Shown: positions 46,217 through 59,360 of the stretch, piece after piece
Position numbering within the stretch: position 1 is the first letter of the stretch
Layout of the letters: each line of letters starts with the position of its first letter
Source: Callorhinus ursinus
Taxonomy: Eukaryota; Chordata; Mammalia; Carnivora; Otariidae
Assembly: GCF_003265705.1 (NCBI RefSeq)
Contig: NW_020312785.1
Coordinates: forward strand, 134,325,772 to 134,389,771
Direction of reading: 5' to 3'
DNA length: 64,000 bases
Position numbers and translations under genes: made by a program
Notes under the pieces: model-generated
What the model was told of the DNA's origin: nothing
The model's database searches: none
Seen by the model: only the letters and a program-made list of their open reading frames with translations

Positions 46217-46869
46217 CTGGGGTTTAGATTTTTTTTTCTTTTGTGATAATATATTTCTCCATTACTGTGAGCTGAATCAGAATTGGAATTTGCAAGATTT
46301 GAATTATATTTACTTGTTAGGGAAGACAAGAAACCTTATAATAGCTTTGGCTTGGAAGAACCTGGCTGGTTTATTTCATTGTTTCTTTGTGTGTATTTAT
46401 TAATATGCTCTTTTGTTATGGTGAACTCATTACGCTTTAAGAGCACTTGTGAAGTGCTCTGTTTTGCCTGAAAAAGGTGTATGTGTGTGTCTGTGTGTGT
46501 CTAGGGCTTTCAGCAGTAAACTGTTTGGGAGTAGTATGATTCTCAGTAAGTTGTCATTGGTAACTGTGCTAAAAAACTTCACTCTCATGTTGGAGGTAGC
46601 GGATGGCTGAATAATGACGTTTTCTGATTTTTTGCAGGGAAATGAGTTTAACCAAAGCACACATTGTATTGCTAGAATTTCACTTTGGCCTTTATATATA
46701 GTTTTACTAGGTGATAATCACCTTGATATTAATAACTTTCAATACTCATTTGTTGTTATGTAGAACAAGTAGTCTGGAGCTTTCTATCTGAAATCATAAT
46801 GCATTTTTATATTCAAGAAAATAAATAAGAGCATTTTAAATAGTTTTGAATTCTGATTGCAGTGGTATT
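46217..46869 (+). other. Intron just downstream of RBMS3 exon
   Basis: T-rich stretch after the donor (about 46229-46243), a short TG run at 46479-46500; otherwise unique. Nothing recognised. Confidence 0.45.
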
Positions 46870-47065
46870 ACAAGAATCTACACATGTGATGAAATGGTGT
46901 AGAACCATACATGCAGATCAATATCAACTTCCTGGTTTTGATATTTTATTCTAATTATGTAAGATATAAATTTTGAGGAGACTGGGTGAAGGTGCATGGG
47001 ATCTCTCTATACTCTTTTGGCAACTTGATGTAAATCTATGATTATTTCAAAATAAAAAGTTCAAG
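46870..47065 (+). mobile_element. Old L1 3' end
   Basis: caacttcctggttttgatat, attatgtaagatataaattt, actgggtgaaggtgcatggg, attatttcaaaataaaaagt: the classic older L1 terminus, sense orientation, strongly truncated. Confidence 0.85.
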
Positions 47066-47832
47066 AAAATCATTTACAGCATATAGATGCTTGATACATA
47101 TCTGCTTTAAGTTGATCATCTTGCAAATATATTTTTAAATAATTTTATGATTACTATCACTGCATTTATTTGTCTCTGGAGTCTCAAAAGTTAGATAGAG
47201 GAGTGAACAGATCTTGAAATTCAGACCTAATGTATTTGGGCCATCTTCATGTATACCTTTACCCTTAACTATTCGAATACCCTAAGAACTGAGTGATATA
47301 ATGACCAAGTCATCAAATTTTCAGTCCTTTGGATTTTGTTATGGTTGCAAACATTCCCTGATAATATTTTTCAGTTTCAACCTGAGATAACCAGAGGTGG
47401 GACATTTGGTTTTCTTCATCTTCCGATGTCTTTTAGCAAGCTGATACCACTCGTATCTGTTACTCTTTGGTTGTGGGTCATTTCCCACAAAGATTACTTT
47501 GGTGAACTCATTGCCCTTTATGATACATTAGTTGTTTTTCAAGGCTATATAAATTAGAATTTGAATTCTTTCACCTGTGTAATGTATTCCTCATCAAGAC
47601 TGTGCCTGGAAGCTTCGAATTTGGTCATGAACTAAGAGGGATGAAGTTAATATTTGTAATTAATTACGTACATGTCTTAGTTTAAAGGTCACTTGGCAAA
47701 AGAGTCAAGTTACCTGGCAACTTAAGCAAGCACTTATACCCAGGAAACAAGTGGTAAAATATAGTTGCTCAGTATATGCAAAGCATAAAACTTGAAATTG
47801 GACTTAAAGGCAACTGACAAGAAAATCATCAT
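47066..47832 (+). other. Unique intronic sequence
   Basis: No repeat family or exon recognised. Confidence 0.4.
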
Positions 47833-47847
47833 AAAAATGCTTTTGAA

Positions 47848-48038
47848 GGGCGCCTGGGTGGCTCAGTTGGTTAAGCGACTGCCTTCGGCTCAGGTCATGA
47901 TCCTGGAGTCCCGGGATCGAGTCCCACATCGGGCTTCCTGCTCAGCAGGGAGTCTGCTTCTCCGTCTGACCCTCTTCCCTCTCATGCTTTCTCTCTGTCA
48001 TTCTCTCTCTCTCTCAAATAAATAAATAAAATCTTTAA
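47848..48038 (+). mobile_element. Can-SINE (arctoid type)
   Basis: Starts gggcgcctgggtggctcagt with the arctoid-type interior. TSD aaaaatgcttttgaa at 47833-47847, aaaaatgcttatgaa at 48039-48053. Confidence 0.97.
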
Positions 48039-48053
48039 AAAAATGCTTATGAA

Positions 48054-48354
48054 AAAATTATTGGAATATCTTTGATTTATTTTATTGATGGACTAACAAG
48101 TTTTAGAAATTGCTAGGTTGTGGCAGTTTAGAAATAACACAGGGTGTGCAATCTCCACTGTTTCAAATGTTCTGAGAAAAAAATAATACATGTGTAGTTT
48201 TACTCGTTGGGTTAAAATCACTATCATCTTGCACAACAGGCAAAGAAAGTTGGCATTGATTTTATAACTACTGAGGAACCATTATGACTGTTTTTTCTCT
48301 GTTTCTGAGCGTTCTGGTACACAAGGAAACTCTGTCCATCTCACTCTGTCTCGT

Positions 48355-48398
<44 letters not shown>

Positions 48399-48444
48399 AC
48401 ACATGTGCACCAATCACTGACCTCTCACCTAAATAGGAGGCTAT
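48054..48444 (+). other. Unique sequence with (CA)n
   Basis: Perfect (AC)20 run at 48357-48396; remainder unrecognised. Confidence 0.5.
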
Positions 48445-48462
48445 CAAAATGAATATATTTTA

Positions 48463-48663
48463 TTTATTTATTTTTTTTAAGATTTTATTTATTTATTTGA
48501 GAGAGAGAGAATGAGAGATAGAGAGCACGAGAGGGAAGAGAGTCAGAGGGAGAAGCAGACTCCCTGCTGAGCAGGGATCCCGATGTGGGACTCGATCCCG
48601 GGACTCCAGGATCATGACCTGAGCCGAAGGCAGTCGCTTAACCAACTGAGCCACCCAGGCGCC
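48463..48663 (-). mobile_element. Can-SINE (arctoid type)
   Basis: Reverse copy ending gagccacccaggcgccc. Exact 18-bp TSD caaaatgaatatatttta at 48445-48462 and 48664-48681: a young insertion. Only 425 bp from the oppositely oriented SINE at 47848, so the pair can form an inverted repeat in the transcript. Confidence 0.97.
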
Positions 48664-48681
48664 CAAAATGAATATATTTTA

Positions 48682-49569
48682 AAGAGCGTCTGAAAACTGT
48701 TATTCATTATAGCCAGCATTTTTATCCTTAGCCCACGCCCAACACTGCACAATGTACAATGTAAGCAGATTCCAACTGAAATGTTTAAAGGCACTTATTT
48801 TATTTCTGGAGTTGCTGAAAGATTTCTACCTTATCAATTATGCTGTCTGTGGAGTAAATTCTTATTCCTCTTTTTTCCTCACAGACTTTGAATCTAAAGC
48901 CCAGAGCTTTAGATCCGCATCTGCATACTAGAAAACTTTCAGCAGTAAATGGCTCTGTAATTTAACTACCCAGAAGCAAATAAATAGCCTCCCTTTGACG
49001 ATGAAATGGAGCAAGCTTGACCACCTGTATTAGCAGATTTCTCACTGAGCTATTGGATTTCGTGGCCTTTTTTTCCCTTTGTCCTGGTAATAACTATAAT
49101 TTATTATCATATAAACCTGCAGTCTGCCGGGTGTGTGAAACTTGCACTATATTTTTTGCCATTTAAGTATCTACTGAATCGCCTCCTACACCCTTGTTCT
49201 TATCAATATCCTACAATGCAGGTTGTGGCGCTACATTTTAAAGATTCGAGGATTTTAAAGCAAAAATGTGACAAATAATCTAGGTTCCCAATAGCAACCT
49301 GAAATGAACATGAAGCTCTCCAAGGGAATCGCTCTAGCTAACTTATTCCAATGTGTGCATATGAAAAATTCAACTGATTTGTCAACTAAAAGGAATCAAA
49401 CAATAAATCATCCAGTAAGTGGTAATTGATTAATAATGTATAACCATTAACACAGACTAACATTTTCTGTATACTTGCTGCTCTGTCAAAAAGACAGGGA
49501 TCTGATTTTTAGGGATCAAAGGAAATGTTTCTTTGAGGAGAGCAGATTTAGAATATTTTAGTAATACAG
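48682..49569 (+). other. Repeat-free intron
   Basis: About 0.9 kb without a recognised repeat, downstream of the exon. No coding signature. Confidence 0.4.
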
Positions 49570-49800
49570 AGTGATTAAGAGCATAGGTTTGGAGAGAGAG
49601 AAACTTGGCCTTGAATTTTGGCTCTGATACCACCTGGATGTGTGGCCTTGGCTAAGTTATTTAAATATCTCTTAAACTCTCTAATAATAATATTCAGGTT
49701 ATGGGACTAAGGGCGTCTGTCAGAATTAATTTAAAAAAAATACACAAAGAATTTAGCATGGTGCTTAGATTATACTAAGAATTCAATAAATGTTAATTAT
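49570..49800 (-). repeat. MIR fragment
   Basis: Antisense MIR: gattaagagcataggtttgg, gtgtggccttggctaagtta, agcatggtgcttagattata, ctaagaattcaataaatg. Confidence 0.75.
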
Positions 49801-49914
49801 TCAATGAATGTTGTCATTCATTAAATTCAAATTTGTTACTGAACTTTCTATAAATTCTAACATTTGCTTTAGTGGTATGTCATTATGAAACAGTCTCTTG
49901 AGAAATATAATACA

Positions 49915-50000
49915 TGATATCAACAAATATTTTTATTACCTACTGTGCTAGGTGTTGGAGAATCAAGTTGAAAAAAACTTCTCTCTTATTCTGAATATTT
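49915..50000 (-). repeat. L2 3' end
   Basis: caacaaatatttttattacc, tactgtgctaggtgttggag: antisense L2 terminus. Confidence 0.5.
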
Positions 50001-52294
50001 ACATTTAGCCTATCTCCTAGGATTGCTACTGGATTGCTCTGGATTAAGAATATTGGTTATTATTGTTCTTGCCAACCTCAAAGTATTTAGAAGAAAATCA
50101 TTGGCTAAGGAATGTGTCTCTGTAAGCATAAAAAGAAAAGAGCTGAGGAAAAAACAACTAAGAATAGCTTCACCTTGTAGGTGTTTATTTTCTTATTAGT
50201 AAGAAGGCTGTGGATAGGCAGTGAAGGGCAAATGCTTTGGCATGCATGCTCTCGAGGATCAAGGCATCTCTGCCATTTTCTATGGGTGGCTTTCGTCTGT
50301 ACATTTATGTTGTTTCTAAAGCCTAGATACGATATCGCCATCTTAGCCAGGAAAAACAAAAGGACAAAGGGACTTGAAGCTGCAGCTGAAGCTGATGGAT
50401 CATTCTGGCTGATTCTGTCCTTTTAAAAACTTTCCCAGAATACTAACTTAGACCCAAGTGTTTACATCATGATGGTCCAAACTGAGTCATATGGTTTCCT
50501 CCTTAGCTGCAAAAGAGTCTGGGATTATGAATAATTTAGCTCCCTCCAGTAAAGAAAATTAAGAAGAGTTCATCTGTTTGGCTGTCCAACACTCATTACA
50601 CCATTCTTCCCATTTATACATTTTGGGTGGCATGCATTCATCCTTCCCCAAAGGGGCCTACCTCAAAGCCTTATCCTATGATCACATCTGGTGATGCTAT
50701 CATCCCCGACAGGCTCAGACATGGCTGTTCCTCATGGCTTAGCACTCATAAGCTTAAAAGATGAGTTATCAAAAAAAAAAAAATATGAGTTATATGTCCC
50801 AACTCCCACAGTACAGAACAGTAGAGAAAAAATAGGATACATGAAACTAAAGGAAGACCACCGTTCAGGAACAGAGAGAATGGGAAACAAGCAGAAATCA
50901 CCAGTTGCCAGTACATACCAAATCCTGGGGGCAGCAATAGAATTCTAGTTTTGTCAGTGCAGTAAGTTCATGGGTTAACCAGTCATATAATCCCTGTCTG
51001 CCTTCTAGAGAGGACTTTCTTGCCCATTATTCCCCATGGCCTCACTGAGGCCTCACTGAAAGGCTGTAGAGCTTTAGAAACAGTTTTCCTGAATATAAAT
51101 TTGGTGGTTTTGGAATGGCTCTACATATTGGATGTTAGCAATTATTAATAGCCAAGCCTTGATTTATCTCACATTTAGCAGGTCTCTTTCTTATTTTCTA
51201 TCTGTCAATTCTAAACACAAGTAAAAAGAGCACATCTCTTTCTAGATGAAAAGTCCACAAAAGTCACCTGCTCTTCAGGGCCCTTACAAAAGGCTTTTTC
51301 AGTCTACTATTAGTGATGCTATTCCAATCACCAAAGGTGATTCCCCTCACTGTGGGATATGAATAAATAGAAGTTAAACAATTCAAAAGAGACCAAGTGT
51401 CCAAGAGAATGTCAAGCACATCAGGGATAGTACAAAAATGCCATGACAACTATGGCAGAGAACCAGATTGGGACCAGAGGAAAGGAATTCTCTTCCATAA
51501 ATCAATGATCTGAAGAGTAGTTCTCTTTAAGGAAAAAAAATAAAAATGAATGATTTTTTTTCCCCTCAAGATCAGAAGAGATAAAAAATGAAAAATCAAT
51601 GAATAGAGGAAAATTAATTCTGTAAATTCAAATATGTATATGTATAAACTTAATTTAAAAATACCTTACGCTAGTGGTTAGTACATAACCCTATTGTTTA
51701 TAGTCTAGTAGAAGAATTTTAGTTAATGAAGGAAGGCCAACTTTATAGAATATACTTGAAAAATTTTTTAAAGTTTAACCACTAGTCTCATGATGTGGCT
51801 TGTTATCAACCAAAGCAGCTCTTCTGAATGCACGGGCATATGCCGGACTTCATCAGCCAGACTCCTATCATCTAAGGCCCTATTAATAGTCTCTGCTTTT
51901 ACCATCCCTAGGTATATGAGAGTAAGCAGGTTACTTGATGTCCATGGGTCACTACAGTGGGGTCAGGCCTACTGGTAATTCAGCCAAACAAGGAAGCTTC
52001 TCAAAGGCTCTTATGTAAGAAGGAGAGAGGCATTGTTCAAAGGCAAGTTCAGTAGGCAATAGAGGTGATACTCCTGAGACTGGGTGGGAAACTCAATCAA
52101 TACTTAATATAATGATGGGCAAGTTCTGTCTGGGAATGCTAATATCCTAAAAATAATGTCCGAGTGTTTTTGTTTTGTTTTGTTTTCAGCAAAATCAAAG
52201 GATCAGAGAAGCCTATGTACTACCATTTGTCCATATCAAAAAATGTTTCTCAGAGGGATAAGTTCTACCTAACATTTAGGTAGAAATCTCTTAG
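50001..52294 (+). other. Mostly unique intronic sequence
   Basis: No exon seen. An A-run flanked by 9-bp direct repeats lies at 50761-50793. No other family recognised; the frames at 50105, 50691 and 51790 are unsupported. Confidence 0.4.
50761..50793. repeat. 9-bp direct repeat flanking A13
   Basis: atgagttat at 50761-50769 and 50785-50793 enclosing a run of 13 A. Short possible TSD around a poly(A) tract. Confidence 0.5.
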
Positions 52295-52600
52295 TTTTTC
52301 AACACATTTGTGTTGAACGCCTACTATGTATCAAGATTGCTCTACATGCTAAAGACATAGCATTAAACCAGTTTTATGAAGATTACATTCTTCTGGTGGA
52401 AGGCAGAAAATAAACACAGAGATACAATATATTAGTAAGAAATGGCTCTAAGACAAGTAAAAGTGGTTAAGATACTAAATATATAGGAGATGAGGATGGT
52501 GGTTGAATTTTGGGCTGAGATGCAATTTAGATAGAGTGGTCAGAGAGAGTCTCTCTGATGAGATAATATTTGAACAGAGATCAAAAAGAAATGAGGAGAG
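52295..52600 (-). repeat. L2 3' UTR fragment
   Basis: Antisense order: gaacgcctactatgtatcaa, attacattcttctggtggaa, tagagtggtcagagagagtc, tctctgatgagataatattt, gaacagagatcaaaaagaaa. Confidence 0.65.
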
Positions 52601-54639
52601 TAAATTACAGTATAATCTCATAACAAGAGATTGTTATGAAAAAATTTTCTACAGTAATTCAAAATAGAGCAGACTTTTTAGTGAGCTAACACGTCTGGGC
52701 TTTGTTATCATCTCTATCCCACACCTTCTTCTTAATAATGGAAGAGATGGATACACCACCATCACGTCCTCCTTTATTTTTTGTGGGAGTTCTCTGGTTT
52801 CAATCTATCATAATGGCACATTTCTCAGAAGATATGTTTTCATATGAACCAAATTCTAATTGAGTCAGTAAATATTTTCTTCTAGTAGTTAACTTCTTCA
52901 AGTTGTGTTGTTCTGTTGTACTGTTGGATCTAAAGAGATGATCTCTTTACATCCATGACAAGATATCCTACACCACTGTTATGAAATGTTCTTTAAATAA
53001 CTGTAATTCCAAAGAATGGCGGTCCAATGTTGGTTTTAACACAGTTCATTACTCTTGGATGACTGATGCCATGTAATGAAAACCTTGCTCTGTGTCATTT
53101 CCAAAATGAATCTTTGTGCCACATGCTCTTGTGAAAGACATTTCCAACAGAAGAACATCTCTCACAAACACCAAGTATTAGTTTCCTCATGATGGAGATT
53201 TTTGAAGTTGTCAGTAAAAGAAATAGTGGTTGGTCTTTCACAAGTCTGTAAAATATTTGTGAGTGTCTGCTTGGTTAGCTATGGCAACTTGCCTCCTTTT
53301 TATTTTTTTAATCCTAATGCTGAATGCAGGGATACAAAACCCAATATTTAAATTGTCAGAGTTGATCTTAATCCTATTTGTTAATTATTTGAAGTTTTTG
53401 AAGCAGAATCCTCCGAAGTTAAATATTTGTATTAGCTTCTACAAAATGATTTACATAATCAGGTTGTGGATGCTACCCTGTGCTTTTGCAGGGACTCCAC
53501 TATGTTCTCTTGGGTGAAATGGTGAGTATGTGCTCTAATTGAATTTCCTGCTTTCCTAGCATTTGACAAAAACACAAATCAATGAAAAATTTTACCTTAA
53601 TTTGTGTTATAAATCGAGGTCTCTACCAGGTGTCCAGATACTTTTTTACTGCAGGATGTCTGTGGACCACAAGTTCTCTTCAATTTGCAAGACATACCAA
53701 CTCTTTCAATCTACCTCTCTGAAAAGAATGTGTCCACAGGCTCATCTCAATCAGTGGCTCGTTTCTTGATATACTGTTAAGAAGTAATAATGAACAATCT
53801 CCATTCATGGCTTTAATCATTTGTTCTTAAAGTTGGAAGGAAAAGATCCTGTCTCCGGTCACCATTGTTGTGAACTGAAGGGACCTAATTCAAAGCATCG
53901 CTTTGTCCCGTGTAGATTCTGATCCCATTGAACAAAATAAAAGAACATCAAATTAAGACAACAAAACAAAACAAAACTATTGATTCAATTACTGGTAGTA
54001 CCGTATTAGGAAAATATGGCTTAGGTTTATGAGGAAAATGAGTCTTTAAATATTGGATGCCAAATTTAGATTTAGCCATCCAGTCACAGCAAATGCCAGA
54101 GAAGTATGGGCCTCCCTGAAAAGGTCTAAAGGTGTGTTGTATGTATCACTAGACCTAGAAGAAGATAGTGAATGTGTTGTCTGCTGGATCGCAAGAAGGG
54201 AGGGAGCAAATGAGTCATCCTTACTGAGTTCTTGCTCTTAAACTGACCAGTCAGGTAAATCCTTACTCCTCTCATCTGGGAGTATTATGTAAGTGAACAA
54301 GTAAGAAAAGGGCCAGGAGTGTCTTACCATTATCCTACCATGTGAAAATATTGTGGGGCCAACTCTGAATGCTTTCTGTATGCTTTTTGTTGTGTGCCTT
54401 AAAGAAAATTATTGTATGAATCGTAGTGTTAGAATTATGTTAAATATTTATTTTTAGTAGTTTAACATCCTAGCATGGAGAAATCTGCTAAGTACCGAGG
54501 CATGTGATCTACCTTGTTTCTGCATTTACCACTGGTATGCTGTGGGACTCTCCTCAAGTTCCTTAACTGCATCTATTCTAAAGGAGGCAAGGAAACAGAC
54601 AACAGGCTATATGGGGTAAAGGAAATTACAGTTCTTTTT
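52601..54639 (+). other. Unique intronic sequence
   Basis: No repeat family or exon recognised. (CAAAA)n-like short run near 53962-53977. Confidence 0.4.
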
Positions 54640-55085
54640 CTTTTAATAGGAGTATAGTTGACATATAATGCTATACTAGCTTCAGGTGTACAGTATAGTG
54701 ATTTGGCAACTCTTTTTTTTTTTTTTTTTTTTTGGACAACTCTTTATGTTATGCTATGCTCACCCCACATGTAACTACCCTCTATCACCATACAACACTA
54801 TTACAATACCATTGACTATATTCCCCATGCTGTACCTTTCAACCCCATGGCTTATTCTTTCCATAATTGGAAGCCTGTACCTCACACTGCCCTTCACCCA
54901 TTTTATCCATTCTTCTAGCCCCTTCCACTCTGGCAGTCATCAGTTTATTCTTTGTTTTTTTGAGTCTGCTGTTTTCTTTGTTTGTCTGTTTGATTTTACA
55001 TATAAGTGAAATCATATGGTATTTGTCTTTCTCTGCCTGATTTATTTCACTTAGAATAATACCCTCTACCTGCTTCATGCTAATA
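54640..55085 (-). mobile_element. Older L1 3' end (antisense)
   Basis: Reverse 3' UTR and last ORF2 codons: gtatagttgacatataatgc, cttcaggtgtacagtatagt, then ataagtgaaatcatatggta and tctgcctgatttatttcact. Separate from the next L1 because both contain the same ORF2-end region. Interrupted by a T-run with duplicated flanks (54701-54745). Confidence 0.88.
54701..54745. repeat. Direct repeat flanking a poly(T) insertion
   Basis: atttggcaactcttt (54701-54715) and tttggacaactcttt (54731-54745) enclose a T run. Other L1 copies lack this run, so it is a later insertion with an imperfect duplication of about 14 bp. Confidence 0.65.
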
Positions 55086-55275
55086 AACAAGTTAAGTGTT
55101 TATAGTTATTATACCATTTAATCCTTATTAGGATCTACCTGTGAGGTAGATATCATTATTCCCATTTTACAGGTGAAGAAACAAGGGATGACCTAAGTTC
55201 ACAATAGTAGCCAACAGTGATGCTAGATTTGAACCAAGTCAATTGGGTTCCAAAGCCTTGTTCTATGCAGGAAAA
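55086..55275 (+). repeat. MIR fragment
   Basis: ataccatttaatccttatta, gaggtagatatcattattcc, cattttacaggtgaagaaac, tagatttgaaccaagtc in canonical MIR order. Confidence 0.8.
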
Positions 55276-55734
55276 TGGTAAAACTGCAAATGCTTCTCTC
55301 TAGTCTTTTTAGTGGTGTTGGATATTTGATTTCTTTTTTGTCCCCCAGCTTTATTGAGATATAATTGACATAAAGTATTGTGTCATTTTAAGGTATACAA
55401 TATGATGGTTTGATACACTTAATATATTGCAAAATGATTATCACAGTAGGATTAGTTCACACCACGATCACCTCACATAATTACCACTTCTTTTTTTGTG
55501 GTGAGAACATTTAAGATCTACCTTCTGAGAAATTTTCAAGTATATAGTGCAGTATTATTAACTATAGTCAGCATGTTGTGCATTAGATTCCCAGAATTTA
55601 CTCATCTTATAACTGGTATTTTGTATCCTTTGACAAACATTTCCTCATTTCCCTCAGCCTCCAGCCCCTGACAACCATTATACTGTGTTTCTGTGAATTC
55701 AGCTTTTTAATATTCCACATATAAATGATATCAC

Positions 55735-58700
55735 ACAGTGTTTGTTTTTCTCCATCTGACTTATTTTACCTAGCAAAATGCTCTCAAGTTCTGTCCATGT
55801 TGTCACAAATAGCAGGATTTCCTTTCTTCTCACAGCTGAATAATATTATGTTGTATATATAAACATTTATATTTATATATATATATATAAATATATATAT
55901 TTCTTTGCCATCCTGTCTTCATTTCCTTTGGATGTATACCCAGAAGTGGGATTTCAGGATCATAGTTCTATTTTTTTAATATTTTGAGGAACTTCCATAC
56001 TGTTTTCTATAGTGGCTGTACCAATTTACATTCCTACCAACAGTGCACAAGAACTCCCTTTTCTTCACATCCTCGCCAACACTTGTTATCTCTTGTCTTT
56101 TTGATGATAGTCATTTTAACGTGTGAGGTAATATTTCATGGAGGTTTTGATTTACATTTTCCTGATAATTAGTGATGCAAGCATCTTTTCATGTACCTGA
56201 TGGCCATTTTAATGTTCTCTTTGGACAAACATGTTTATTCAGTTCTTCTATCCATTTTTTAAATTTCTTTTGCTATTGAGTCACAGGAAGTGCTTATATA
56301 TTTTGGATATTAACCCCTTTTTAGATAGATGACATTTGCAACCCATCTATCCCATTCTGTAGATTGCCTTTTCATTTTGTTGTTTCTTTTGTGGTGTGGA
56401 AGCTTTTTCAGTTTGATGTAGTCCCACCTATTTCTTTTTGCTTTTGCTCCTAGTGCTTTTGGTGTCATATTAAAAAAATTGTTGCCAAGACCAGAGCCAA
56501 GGAGCTTTTCCTTATATTTTCTTCGAGGAGTTTTATGGTTTCTAGATTTATGTTTAAGTCTTTAATCCATTTCAAGTTAGTTTTTGTGAGTGATATAATA
56601 GAGGAGCCCAATTTCATTCTTCTGCATGTGATTACCCAATATTCCCAACACCATTCATTGAAGAGATGATATTTTCTCCAATGAATATTCTTGGCTCCTT
56701 GTTAAAGATTATCAGACTGTAAATGCTAGGCTTTATTTGTGAGCTCTAGATTCTATTTCACTGTTTTATGCATTTATTTTGATGCCAATACTATACTATT
56801 TGATAATCATAACTTTGTAATATAGTTAAAATCAGAAAGAGTGATTCCTACAGATTTGTTTTTCTTTCTCAAGATTATTTTGACTATTCAGTGTCTTATG
56901 TGGCTCCATATGATTCTTGGATTGTTTTTTACTATTTTTGTGAAAATTACCATTGAAATTTTGATGGGGATTGCATTGAATTTATTGGTGGCTTTGGGTA
57001 GTATGGATATTTTAACAACATTAATTATGTCAGTTTTTGAACATGGGAAACCTTTTTTATTTATTTGGGTTTGCTTCAGTTTCTTTCATCAAAGTTGTAA
57101 TTTTTAGTGTCCATAGATCTTTCATCTTTGGGTTAAATTTATTACTAAGTATTTTATTCTTTTTGATGCTACTCTGAATGAAATTGTTTCCCTTATTTAT
57201 TTTTCAGAAAACTCATTGTTAGTGTATAGAAAAACTAATTTCTGTATGTTGATTTTGTATCCTACAACTTTACTGAAACTGTTTATTAGTTTGAATAGTT
57301 TTTCAGTGGAGTCTTAAGATTGTCTCTATATAAGATCATATTTTATATTATCTGTAAACAGAGACAATTTTACTTATTTCTTTTCCACCTTACATGCCTT
57401 TTATTTCTTTTTCTTGCCTAATTACAGTAGTATTATACATTATTATTATCATACAGAAATTCCAGTATTATTTTGAATAAAAGCTGTGAGACTTGGCATT
57501 CTTGTCTTGTTCCTGATCTTAGAGGAAACGTTTTCAGCATTTCACCATTGAGTATGATATTAACTGTGAGCTTGTCATTTATGGCCTTTATTATGTTGAG
57601 GAATATTCCTTCTATATCCATGTTGTTTAGGGACTATATTATGAAAGAATGTTGTGTTTTGCCAAATGCTTTCTCTGCATCTATTGAAAGACAATGTGAT
57701 TTTTATCTTTCATTCCATGAATTTGGTGTATCACACTTACTGATTGTGTGTGTTGAACAATTCTTACATACCAGAGGTAAGGTGTATACACCTTATATAC
57801 ACCAGATTATGGTGTATAATTCTTTTAATGTGCTGTTCAATTTGATTTGCTAGTATTTTATTGAGAACTTTTGCATCCATATTTATCAGGGTTACTGGCC
57901 AATAGTTTTCTTCTACTTATAGAATTCTTATTGGGCTTCATATCAGGGTAATGCTGCTTTAGTAAAATGAATTCAGAAGTGTCCCCTCCTCTTTAAATTT
58001 TTGGAAGAGTTGAAAAAGATTGGTATTAATTCTTTAAATGTTTGATAGAATTCACCAGGGGAACCATCTGGCCCTGGGCGTTTCTGTGTTGTGAGGTATT
58101 TGATTACTGATTCAGTTTCCTTTACCATTGGTCTGTTCATATTTTCTATTTTTTTAGTATTCAGTCTTGGCAGGTTGTTTGTTTCTAGGAATTTATCTAC
58201 TTATTCCAGGTTATCCAATTTATTGGCATATAATTGTTCACAGTAGTATCTTATGATCTTTTGTGTTTTTGGGTTATCAAGTGTGATGTACCCTCCCTCT
58301 TTCATTTCTGATTTTAATTATTTGAGTCTTGTCTTTTTTTCTTAGTCTAGCTAAAGGTTTGTCAATTTTCTTTATATTTTCAAAAACCTAGCTTATAGTA
58401 TTGTTGATATTTTCTGTTGTACTTCTGATCTCTATTTCATCTATCTGCTCTGTTCTTTTTATTTCTTTACTTGTATTGACTCTGGGATAATTTTGTTTTA
58501 CTTTTTCTAGTTCCCTGAGGTGTAAAGTTAGGTTGCTTATTTGAGGTTCTTTTTCTTAACACATTCGTTTATCACTATAAACTTGTCTCTTAGAACTGCT
58601 TTTGCTCCATCCAATAAGTTTTGGTATGTTGTTTAATTTTCACATGTTTGTGAATTTTCCAGTTTTCCTCCTGTTACTGGTTTTTGTGTTCATAACCTTG

Positions 58701-59360
58701 TGGTTGGGAAAGGTACTTGGTATGATTTCAGTCTTGTTAAATTTGCTTCAATGTATTTTGTGACCCATCATATGATCTATCCTGGAGAATGTTCTGTGCA
58801 TTCTTGAGGACAATATGTATACTGCTGCTGTTGGATAGAATATTCTGTATATGTCTGTTAGGTCCATTTGATCTAAGGTATAGTTTAAATCCAAAGTTTC
58901 TTTATTGATTTTCTATCCAGATGATCTATCCATTGTTGAAAATGGGATAATGAAGTCCTCTACTATTATTGTTTTGTATCTATTCTCCCTTCAGATCTGT
59001 TAGTATTTGCTTAATATATTTAGGTGCTCCAACTCGAGTACATATCTATTCGTGATTGTTATATCCTCTTGATGAATTGATGCCTTTAACATTATACAAT
59101 GACCTTCGTTGTCTCTTGTTACCATTTTTGTTTTAAACTTTATTTTGTCTTATATAAGATTAGCTCTCCCTGCTCACTTTTTATTTCCACTTGCATTGAA
59201 TATCTTTTTTCATCATTTCATTTTGAGCTTATGTGTGTCCTTAGAACTGAAGTGAATCTCTTATAGGCAGCAAATAGCTGGGTCTTGATTTTAATCCATT
59301 CAGCCCTGCTAAGCCTTTTGTTTGGAGAATTTAATCCATTTACATTTACAGTAATTATTG
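55735..59360 (-). pseudogene. Old L1 ORF2 remnant
   Basis: On the minus strand, short ORF2 blocks are readable, for example the RT palm segment around NGEMLKTFPLRSGTRQECQ (57433-57621 region). The (F/Y)ADD position near 57345 is degraded. EN start region at about 59330-59360. The + strand frames of 88 and 126 codons (56841, 57473) are shadows. Contains an AT microsatellite at 55870-55902. Confidence 0.82.

Noticed and set aside
46120..46329. 70-codon antisense frame over the exon
   Set aside because: Shadow of the RBMS3 exon; the + strand has the RNP1 motif and splice sites.
49720..49770. A8 run with gaattaatt/gaattta flanks as a tail-only insertion
   Set aside because: Flanks are too short and mismatched, and it lies in a MIR.
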